5,241 bases of DNA, from assembly GCA_008501575.1 (NCBI GenBank), contig QQUO01000156.1, positions 1-5,241 on the forward strand. Direction: 5' to 3'. The notes below the pieces were generated by a model, which did not search any database, was not told the DNA's origin, and saw nothing but the letters and a program-made list of their open reading frames with translations. This DNA is from Pseudomonadota bacterium. GTDB taxonomy: Bacteria > Pseudomonadota > Gammaproteobacteria > Xanthomonadales > Marinicellaceae. A program made the translations under genes and the position numbers. Positions 1 to 5,241 of the stretch are shown here, piece by piece (position 1 is the stretch's first letter; the number at the start of each line of letters is the position of its first letter).

Positions 1-771
1 CACCAGTCGCACCAAGTAAAGACCTTGATCGGTTTCTATTATGTTTGACATGTTGCCGTTTTCCGGTAATTGGAATAAGGCATTAACGACTTTTGTGGGC
101 CATTTATAGGCCCGTTTAGGGGATTCAATCAACCAACCCATGACACCACCCTGATACTTGGAAGCAAGATCATCAGAATGAATTCGGGCCAATTCACCAA
201 AATGCGTGATGTGATTGGGTAGCTGATTGGTTTGTTCTCTAACATCCATCAGCTCGCGTTTTAAATCATTTAACTGAGCTTCTGTCATGTCCGTCTTTGT
301 TTCTTTGAAAATAATCGCACCACGTCGCCGTGCCGGTCTGTTATAACCCTGCTTATTATTTTCAAATTGCTGCTTTATCTCAGATTCCGAAACACTGATT
401 TCAGCTAATTTATTGTTCAAATTAATTTCTAAATACTTATCAATGACAGCCTGATGATAGACTTTGAGCACCACCGGATTTTGATCGATACCTTGCGCCT
501 TAGCCTGCGCCAGTAACAGTTTTTGATTAACCAAAAAGTCTAAAAGCATCTGTTTTTGTTGCATATCTTGATATTGCCCGGGAACAGATCCTCCGCGAAT
601 TTTCATCTGGGTTATATAATCATCTTCCGTAATAAGCTCATCATTAACAATTGCCAAGACATCGGATGTTAATGATGGTTGTTGAGCAGGCCAATTTAAC
701 CCTGCTGCATACCAACCGATGAGTGCTGATATCAGCATCAAAGGAATCATAAAAAATAATTGCTTTTTCAT
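1..771 (-). CDS. Parvulin-type (PpiC/SurA-like) peptidyl-prolyl isomerase homologue, 3'-partial
   Basis: The gene starts at ATG 771-769 and stays open for 257 codons to the window edge; the C-terminus is missing. The N-terminus (MKKQ, then hydrophobic residues 5-24) is a signal anchor or signal peptide with no lipobox cysteine, so the rest should be periplasmic. Residues about 36-125 are a helical SurA/PrsA-like chaperone segment starting with VLAIVNDELITEDDY. The parvulin domain begins near 145 and includes FGELARIHSDD (191-201) and QGGVMGW (207-213), hallmark motifs of the family. Aligned by eye to human Pin1, Cys113 corresponds to Asp201, as is usual in SurA-like proteins. His59 corresponds to Ala152, His157 to Tyr252 and Ser154 to Gln249, so both active-site histidines are gone. 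This suggests weak or no isomerase activity and a chaperone role. The start is supported by AGGTG five bases upstream and by the ATGA overlap with the preceding gene, whose product is a likely client. Confidence 0.9.
   Translation of the reverse strand, partial: MKKQLFFMIPLMLISALIGWYAAGLNWPAQQPSLTSDVLAIVNDELITEDDYITQMKIRGGSVPGQYQDMQQKQMLLDFLVNQKLLLAQAKAQGIDQNPVVLKVYHQAVIDKYLEINLNNKLAEISVSESEIKQQFENNKQGYNRPARRRGAIIFKETKTDMTEAQLNDLKRELMDVREQTNQLPNHITHFGELARIHSDDLASKYQGGVMGWLIESPKRAYKWPTKVVNALFQLPENGNMSNIIETDQGLYLVRLV
768..771 (-). promoter_or_regulatory. ATGA stop/start overlap coupling the two genes
   Basis: The TGA of the large surface protein (770-768) shares bases with the ATG of the PPIase homologue (771-769). 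Such overlaps usually give translational coupling by terminating and restarting ribosomes, so the PPIase homologue is probably made in proportion to the large protein. Confidence 0.9.
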
Positions 772-3700
772 GGTATCACCTGCTCAAAACCGTTTTTAAA
801 GATATATAGAATTAAGGCATTGGTATCACTGTCACTGTTATTAAGCAGGGAAGTTTCGCTGCCCTGCACTAACTGAACGGAAGCGGTGTTGGTGATTTCA
901 GTTTGTTGGCTAAATGCCAATGCTGGATCAACCTGCGCTTTTAAGGTGAAGATAACCAAGCCACCGGCCGGTAAATTAGCACCACCGGTGATATTAAATT
1001 GGTCCACATTTAAACAGCCGGCACCGTTGAAAGCCTGACATTGCCAGCTGCCATTAATAAGCCCCAGCGGCATTTGTTCATCAACAATAACATCGCCGGC
1101 ATCCATTGAACCCACGTTATCAACGGTAATGGCGTATTCAACCCATACCCCGGGCTCAACCATTTCCACGTGGTCGTTTTTATCAATGCGAACATCAATA
1201 CCCGAAATCAATTCTGTGGTTTCAACAGCACCATTATTGAGTGGGTTTGGGTCTGTGTAGATTGACACCACATCACTGCTTAATTGCACTTGACCAGGTG
1301 CGTTTTGCAATATAACCATGTTGGCCTCAACTTCCATCATGTCACCCGCGGCCAATTCTGCTGCGCTGCATGTCATTTGATTGTTAATCAAAGCACAGGT
1401 CGATTGTGAGCTAACAAAAATGATATCACTTTGATTGTCAGGCACGATGCTCAGATTACTGACATTTCTGGCGATAGAAGGGCCATGGTTAATAACTTGA
1501 ATCCGATAAGCCAAACGATAACTTGAATCAGGATCATAAGGATCAATGTTGTCAGACAGCAACAACTCCAGATCGGATACCTGGGTAATGGCAGCAGACA
1601 CATAAGCAGAGTCATTGCTGTCATCTATGTCAATAACCGGCGTTGTAACCACCATGGTTGCGGTATTTTCAAGTGTGCCTTGCGCCGCTTGATCAAGTCG
1701 GGCTATTAAGCCATAAACCAGCTGGCCAGCCGGCGGCAAATCCACTGTGTCATTGATCGAACCCTGACCATTAATCTGGCAACTGGCACCATTCAATGCC
1801 TGACAACTCCAAATCGCCTGACTCAGCTGAGGCACCAAATAATCACTTATTACTGCATTATTGGTACCACTGGGACCATGATTGGTCACCACAATTTCAA
1901 ACTGTACATCGGTGCCAGCCACAACCGGTTGTGTCAATATATTTTTGGTCACGGCAATATCCAATTGCTGACTTACTGTGGTGCTTACCGTGGCAATATT
2001 ATTGCTTAAATCCTGATCCGTATTAAAACCTTGTTCAAACACAATGGCTTCAGCACTGTTATCAATTTGCCCCGTAAAATACGGATCAACCAAAGCCGTG
2101 ACGGTAAAGGTTACCGTGCCATCAATGGTAACATTAACGGTTTCAGCCAAATCGCCACTGCCACTGACATCATTACAGATGGAGCGCCCGGTAACCTCAC
2201 AAGTCCAAATAACTTGGCTAAGGTGGCTGTCTAAATTATCTAAAACTTGAACACCTAAAGCATCAGAGGGTCCGGTATTACTTAACACAATATCATATTG
2301 AATCATGTTACCGGCAATAACATCGGTCGGAGCAGTTTTGCTGATAGATACATCGGTTTCAACGATGATTTGGGTACGATCTTCCGCCATATTATCAATC
2401 GGATCATCTTCCACTGAACCTGCCGGCATCACTAACATGGCTTGATTAATCAGTTCACCCCGAGCCGATGGATGAACCCGTGCATTAACCACTGTTTGTG
2501 AAGATGAACCGGGTTTCATATATAAATTGACCTGAACCACTTCATCTTCACCGGATGTGGTGAGACATTCAGCTTCGGCCACCAGCCTTAATCCAGTTAA
2601 TGCATTATTGCTGGCACTGAGTCCATAAACATATACACCATCAGTTATCATTGAATTAAATTCTGCCATTAATGTAACGGGATCATTCCCTGCATAATAA
2701 GTATCCACCCAAGACAAAAGACCGGTGTTCTCATCACGCTCATATAAATTGACTGCGGTGCTGGCAGAATCGCTCATTAATAAATAACCGCTATCCGGAC
2801 TTAATACCATGTCTGAAGGCATCACCACAGAACCCATGTTCAAATCAGCAGAATCAATGTCATTCACATAATCAAGTTCGCCATTTTGACTGTTTTGACT
2901 AAATATCAAGAGGCGCTGCGCATCAGGTGCTAAAGCATATAAGTAATCGGCATTGGGGCTGATGACTAATTGATTCATGCCATCCATATCCGGCACCAAT
3001 CCGCCGGGGCTTAAATCGCCTGTACGAATAACCTGCTCAAACGTCAATACCTGAGTATTTAAATTTCGTGAGAATATGGCAATGGCATCGGAAAAATCTG
3101 CCGCTGTATATAAGTAGCGACCATCCGGCGTCATAACCAAATCCGAGATACCTATAATGACATTGCTTTCAGGCACAATGGTGCCAAAACCATCTTTGAC
3201 ACGTTCAACAAATGTCAATTCACCGGATTCATTATCCCGGCTAAATACAGTGACCGCCTGTGAACCCTTGGCAGCCACATAGATGGCTTTATTATCAGGT
3301 GACATAATCATACTCACCGGATCACTTAAACCGACCACGTTATTATCTTCTGCACTAATCAGGCCCACATAATTTATTTCATCAGCCATTACAGTGAATA
3401 TGAATATTGCATCACTGTTTTTATCCAGTGCATATAAGAACATCTCATTCCGATCAAAGACCATGGCAGAAACATTGTTTAGTCCGGTTAAAGTGAGTTC
3501 GCCAAAAACCTCACCTTCAACCACACTGTCTAAGTAACTCAATTCGCCGGCAGCATTTTTCTCAAATAAACTAATGCGTGCCGGATTATCCCCGGCCACC
3601 AAGACCCGTGAACCCGCTTGATTCATAAGCATCGATGTCGCTTGGTTTAATACAGTGTGCTGATTGAGATCATATTCAACATTAAAACCAATGGGATCCG

Positions 3701-5241
3701 GAGCTTCACACGCCCAATTGATTGAACTGCTGAGCAGGCCGGCATTGCTGGTCGGGAAAATAGGCAAATCATCCTGCAACAACGGGTATACGGCACTCGG
3801 ACCGGTGCTGAAAGCATTCAGTGTGTAGCTTAAGTCCGTTCCGGCAACCACCTCATTTAAACCATCTTCTTTGGACAACATCAGATTGCTGTGTGGTACT
3901 AAAATATCACTGTCAGTCGCTATGTTGTCGTTTGGATATAACTCAATCGTATCTTGATTGGTTACTGCCGTGGCAGAATTGATAATCTGTCCGGTGGCGG
4001 TATCTAAAACCATACCGGACAAGGTGTATGTGACATAGCCATCTGCCACAATGTTTGCCACATCCGATAACTGCCCAACCCCAGATGCACCACACTGAGA
4101 ACCTTCTTGAACAGCCATAACAACCATGTCATCACCCAACGCATAAATAAATGACTCATCATCGGACATGATTAGGTTTCTGGCTGTACTTAAACCGGAA
4201 CTGTCAGTGGCGTCATAAGTGGCTGATGCTGCCTGATACTCTTGTAATCGCCACTGATGTAAACTCACAGATCCCAGGGCATGTGCGGCCACATAAGCTT
4301 GTTGCCCTTGGCCACTGGTTATGACAGAAGTGGCCTCTGATGAACTCATTAATTGAAGCTGGCTGTCGACAGTCAATGTATCATTTTCAGATGAATAGTC
4401 AAAAACAGTCATTAAATCATCACTACCATCAACGACCAACACCTGATGACCCACGGTTGTTATCGCTGTGGGGTTTGTTAAACCAACACTTGATATTTCG
4501 AAATTTTGAATGACCCCAGCAACCGTTAATAAACCACTGCTGTGATTGCGGTCAAAAGCCGCCAGGGATTGATTCAAGCTGGCACTGGCAAACAAAATTT
4601 GACCGTTTTCATGCAGACTTAAATTATTAACACCATTAAGCCCTTCAACACCGGACAGTAAACCGGCTTGACTGAGCAGACCGGACGATAACGAACGATT
4701 AAAGACCGCAATGGCATTATCGAAAGGTGAGGCTGCATAAATATACCGATCATCCGATGACAAGACTAAATCAGCAACCCCGCCTAAGCCGTTAATGTTT
4801 GAAACATTATCAATTAAAATTTGCTCCAGGCTTAATTCACCACTGCCATCAACACTAAAATACAATAAAGAATCATCAACCGGAGAACTGACATAAAGAC
4901 TCTGCTGGTCATGACTCATAACCAGCCGATTGGCACCTGTTAATCCGTTAATACCGGTGTCAGAACTTAACACGCGATACATTTCTGTTAACGCGCCATC
5001 TCGTGGATCACGCTGATAACTAATGAGTGCGGTATCGAAACCAAGTTCACCCAATATAAAGGCTTTAGTACCACTGCCATTGAAAACGATATCTGAATAG
5101 CTGTCTAAATCCTGGTACAGAATGAAGTCATTTAGACCATCACTGGGCAACAACAAGCCAACTTCAGGTGTCGCAGAACAAGACCATGTAACGTTGCTAA
5201 TGGATTCTGGCATCACATCACTGATTAACACACCTTCGGCA
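768..5241 (-). CDS. Large exported DUF11 / beta-propeller surface protein, 5'-partial
   Basis: This reading frame is open to the window edge: codons for Ala-Glu-Gly precede the GTG at 5231, and the first visible residues are already in the middle of a DUF11 domain, so the true start and signal peptide lie upstream, outside the window. It ends with TGA at 770-768. Visible order: first half of DUF11-a (residues 1-20), propeller 1 (about 24-379), second half of DUF11-a (380-442), first half of DUF11-b (443-510), propeller 2 (about 512-888), second half of DUF11-b (889-957), four uninterrupted DUF11 domains (958-1471) and a tail with FKNGFE (1472-1487). Each DUF11 domain carries one cysteine pair; no other cysteine is present. 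Residues 958-1487 contain only five lysines and many Asp/Asn. DUF11 repeats are typical of secreted or cell-surface proteins, so a structural, adhesive or binding role outside the cytoplasm is the best inference. No catalytic motif is recognised, and the propellers should not be read as proof of lactonase activity. The gene overlaps the downstream PPIase gene by 4 bases. Confidence 0.93.
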   Translation of the reverse strand, partial: AEGVLISDVMPESISNVTWSCSATPEVGLLLPSDGLNDFILYQDLDSYSDIVFNGSGTKAFILGELGFDTALISYQRDPRDGALTEMYRVLSSDTGINGLTGANRLVMSHDQQSLYVSSPVDDSLLYFSVDGSGELSLEQILIDNVSNINGLGGVADLVLSSDDRYIYAASPFDNAIAVFNRSLSSGLLSQAGLLSGVEGLNGVNNLSLHENGQILFASASLNQSLAAFDRNHSSGLLTVAGVIQNFEISSVGLTNPTAITTVGHQVLVVDGSDDLMTVFDYSSENDTLTVDSQLQLMSSSEATSVITSGQGQQAYVAAHALGSVSLHQWRLQEYQAASATYDATDSSGLSTARNLIMSDDESFIYALGDDMVVMAVQEGSQCGASGVGQLSDVANIVADGYVTYTLSGMVLDTATGQIINSATAVTNQDTIELYPNDNIATDSDILVPHSNLMLSKEDGLNEVVAGTDLSYTLNAFSTGPSAVYPLLQDDLPIFPTSNAGLLSSSINWACEAPDPIGFNVEYDLNQHTVLNQATSMLMNQAGSRVLVAGDNPARISLFEKNAAGELSYLDSVVEGEVFGELTLTGLNNVSAMVFDRNEMFLYALDKNSDAIFIFTVMADEINYVGLISAEDNNVVGLSDPVSMIMSPDNKAIYVAAKGSQAVTVFSRDNESGELTFVERVKDGFGTIVPESNVIIGISDLVMTPDGRYLYTAADFSDAIAIFSRNLNTQVLTFEQVIRTGDLSPGGLVPDMDGMNQLVISPNADYLYALAPDAQRLLIFSQNSQNGELDYVNDIDSADLNMGSVVMPSDMVLSPDSGYLLMSDSASTAVNLYERDENTGLLSWVDTYYAGNDPVTLMAEFNSMITDGVYVYGLSASNNALTGLRLVAEAECLTTSGEDEVVQVNLYMKPGSSSQTVVNARVHPSARGELINQAMLVMPAGSVEDDPIDNMAEDRTQIIVETDVSISKTAPTDVIAGNMIQYDIVLSNTGPSDALGVQVLDNLDSHLSQVIWTCEVTGRSICNDVSGSGDLAETVNVTIDGTVTFTVTALVDPYFTGQIDNSAEAIVFEQGFNTDQDLSNNIATVSTTVSQQLDIAVTKNILTQPVVAGTDVQFEIVVTNHGPSGTNNAVISDYLVPQLSQAIWSCQALNGASCQINGQGSINDTVDLPPAGQLVYGLIARLDQAAQGTLENTATMVVTTPVIDIDDSNDSAYVSAAITQVSDLELLLSDNIDPYDPDSSYRLAYRIQVINHGPSIARNVSNLSIVPDNQSDIIFVSSQSTCALINNQMTCSAAELAAGDMMEVEANMVILQNAPGQVQLSSDVVSIYTDPNPLNNGAVETTELISGIDVRIDKNDHVEMVEPGVWVEYAITVDNVGSMDAGDVIVDEQMPLGLINGSWQCQAFNGAGCLNVDQFNITGGANLPAGGLVIFTLKAQVDPALAFSQQTEITNTASVQLVQGSETSLLNNSDSDTNALILYIFKNGFEQVIP
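777..781 (-). promoter_or_regulatory. Shine-Dalgarno-like AGGTG for the PPIase homologue
   Basis: On the minus strand AGGTG lies five bases before the ATG at 771, inside the last codons of the large gene (Gln-Val-Ile-Pro). It is a moderate match to the anti-SD and fixes the start choice together with the overlap. Confidence 0.65.
819..2360 (-). repeat. Four tandem uninterrupted DUF11 domains (c, d, e, f)
   Basis: Approximate residues: DUF11-c 958-1087, DUF11-d 1088-1216, DUF11-e 1217-1342, DUF11-f 1343-1471, each about 125-130 long. DUF11-c and -d show the classic opening (DVSISKTAPTDVIAG at 960-974; DIAVTKN at 1091-1097), NxGPS motifs (TNHGPSG at 1116-1122), a W-x-C strand, a second cysteine, an NxA strand and a D/N-rich linker. 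The cysteine pairs are 1011/1019, 1143/1151, 1279/1288 and 1398/1406. DUF11-e belongs to a different subtype: it has no W-x-C, but a pattern TCALINNQMTC followed by LAAGD, as in DUF11 domains with C-x8-C before an L-x-x-G-x turn. These Ig-like modules probably form a stalk. Linkers rich in Asp/Asn (DLSNN, DIDDSND, DPNPLNN) could bind Ca2+, which is an inference. Confidence 0.9.
2361..2567 (-). other. DUF11-b, second half (after propeller 2)
   Basis: Residues 889-957 run from CLTTSGEDEVVQVNLYM through a strand with RGELINQAMLVM (924-935) and the D/N-rich exit DPIDNMAED (943-951), which leads into the next domain's VSISKTAP start. The SG motif after the cysteine is kept, but the sequence is the most degenerate of the second halves. 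It completes the domain begun at residues 443-510 on the far side of propeller 2. Confidence 0.8.
2568..3698 (-). repeat. Propeller 2: seven lactonase/YVTN-like blades inserted in DUF11-b
   Basis: A second set of seven blades has cores starting near residues 530, 585, 637, 695, 752, 804 and 856. Blades 3-6 are the clearest: SPDNKAIYVAA (644-654), TPDGRYLYTAA (701-711), SPNADYLYALA (758-768) and SPDSGYLLMSD (811-821). Most of the blades continue to a strand ending in F or Y plus a polar turn and then E/V-L-x-[FYW] (for example VFSRDNESGELTF at 662-674). The insert lies between Cys508 and Cys889 of DUF11-b, the equivalent position to propeller 1. The two propellers share plan and blade count but differ clearly in sequence, so the duplication looks old. 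The class is lactonase/YVTN-like; activity cannot be inferred. Confidence 0.87.
3702..3905 (-). other. DUF11-b, first half (up to the propeller 2 insertion point)
   Basis: Residues 443-510 contain the usual DUF11 opening in a degenerate form: NLMLSKEDG, then VVAGTDLSYTLNAFSTGPSA (461-480), which matches the family pattern V-x-A-G-x-x-[IL]-x-Y-x-[IL]-x-x-x-N-x-G-P-S-A. It then gives a polar stretch and the INWACEA strand (504-510) with Trp506 and Cys508. The chain then leaves the domain into the propeller and returns at Cys889, giving a split domain. The equivalent first half of DUF11-a is only seen as its last strand, NVTWSCSA (13-20), at the window edge. Confidence 0.85.
3906..4094 (-). other. 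DUF11-a, second half (after propeller 1)
   Basis: Residues 380-442 begin with CGASGVGQLSD, followed by GYVTYTLSGMVLD, an IINSATAV strand and a D/N-rich exit (YPNDNIATDSD). This is the normal second half of a DUF11 domain: compare CNDVSGSGDL and CQINGQGSIND in DUF11-c and DUF11-d, where the same motif directly follows the W-x-C strand. Its partner half (NVTWSCSA, residues 13-20) lies more than 350 residues earlier, on the other side of propeller 1. Confidence 0.87.
4095..5162 (-). repeat. Propeller 1: seven lactonase/YVTN-like blades inserted in DUF11-a
   Basis: Seven divergent repeats of about 40-50 residues can be aligned by eye. Their cores begin near residues 46, 99, 150, 200, 253, 299 and 349. 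The typical blade pattern is a hydrophobic strand, then S-x-D-x-x-x-x-Y (for example LSSDDRYIYAAS at 157-168), a D-rich turn, a strand ending in F, then R/D and S-G-x-L (for example VFNRSLSSGLLS at 176-187). Blades 5-7 are weaker. Linkers often carry GLxG-like turns (GINGLTGA, NINGLGGV, VEGLNGVN). This resembles the lactonase/6-phosphogluconolactonase-like propeller class (Pfam Lactonase type) and YVTN repeats. It starts just after Cys18 and ends just before Cys380 of the host DUF11 domain. Ligand and function are unknown. Repeats are protein-level only; no near-identical DNA repeat was seen. Confidence 0.85.

Larger units (their letters stand above)
768..818 (-). other. C-terminal tail with F-K-N-G-F-E motif
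   Basis: After the last DUF11 domain the protein ends with a short hydrophobic stretch (ALILYIF) and then KNGFEQVIP before TGA. A terminal F-x-[ND]-G-F-E block is, from memory, common at the ends of many unrelated exported proteins in Xanthomonadales-related bacteria, which would make it a lineage-specific sorting or maturation tag. It is not a PEP-CTERM, GlyGly-CTERM or LPXTG signal: there is no long membrane helix followed by an Arg cluster. The role is unproven. Confidence 0.55.

Noticed and set aside
708..771. Lipoprotein signal in the PPIase homologue
   Set aside because: The N-terminal hydrophobic segment contains no cysteine, so there is no lipobox; it is a signal anchor or ordinary signal peptide.
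1010..1198. 62-codon minus-strand frame inside the large gene
   Set aside because: It is an out-of-frame shadow of DUF11-f, has no ribosome binding site of note and encodes no recognisable sequence.
1796..2250. Three short plus-strand reading frames (1796-2026, 2031-2234, 2044-2250)
   Set aside because: They lie antisense inside well-conserved DUF11 domains c and d, two of them overlap each other, and the translations show no domain, signal or composition of a real protein.
2568..5162. Propellers as true 6-phosphogluconolactonase enzymes
   Set aside because: The blade pattern is shared by many non-enzymatic YVTN-type propellers; they are embedded in an exported Ig-like protein and no catalytic residues can be assigned.
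819..5162. Recent tandem duplication at the DNA level
   Set aside because: The blades and DUF11 domains are similar only in protein pattern; no long near-identical nucleotide blocks were seen, so the repeats are old.
5229..5231. GTG at 5231 as the start codon of the large gene
   Set aside because: The frame is open upstream to the window edge and the encoded sequence begins in the middle of a DUF11 domain; no usable Shine-Dalgarno spacing precedes the GTG.
1..5241. Promoters, terminators, tRNAs, mobile elements or CRISPR repeats
   Set aside because: Both strands were read for inverted repeats with T-runs, direct repeats and RNA-like segments; the window is continuous coding sequence with no intergenic gap, and nothing stood out above codon-level noise.

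Overview
The window is coding almost from end to end, and every supported gene lies on the minus strand. It holds two genes, both cut by the window edges. Read in transcription order (high to low coordinates), the first is a very large exported multidomain protein that is 5'-incomplete at base 5241 and stops at 768. The second is a parvulin-type (PpiC/SurA-like) peptidyl-prolyl isomerase homologue that starts at 771 and runs off the window at base 1. The two overlap by four bases (ATGA), so they are probably co-transcribed and translationally coupled. There is no intergenic space, so no promoter, terminator, RNA gene, mobile element or CRISPR array is visible.

The large protein contributes about 1,490 residues. 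It combines DUF11-type (Ig-like, surface protein) domains with two seven-bladed, lactonase/YVTN-like beta-propellers. The main point is how they are joined. Each propeller does not sit between DUF11 domains but is inserted inside one, at the same place both times: in the short loop between the two cysteines that follow the conserved Trp-x-Cys strand. In the four later DUF11 domains the same two cysteines are only 7-8 residues apart; in the two host domains they are separated by 361 and 380 residues of propeller. All 12 cysteines seen in this protein belong to these six pairs, one pair per domain. The order is: DUF11-a (split by propeller 1), DUF11-b (split by propeller 2), DUF11-c, -d, -e, -f, then a short C-terminal tail containing FKNGFE.

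The second gene encodes a membrane-anchored or exported protein with a SurA-like helical N-terminal part and a parvulin domain. Its parvulin domain has the fold-defining motifs but lacks both active-site histidines. It may therefore be a folding helper rather than an active isomerase. The coupling suggests, but does not prove, that it assists the large propeller/Ig protein in the periplasm.

The organism looks like a Gram-negative gammaproteobacterium with moderate GC (AT-leaning by eye, not counted). Long DUF11 proteins and the C-terminal xFxNGFE tail recall Xanthomonadales-related marine bacteria such as Marinicella; this is from memory of such proteins and is tentative. Residue numbers for the large protein count the GTG codon at 5231-5229 as residue 1; this is a numbering convention only, not the true start.
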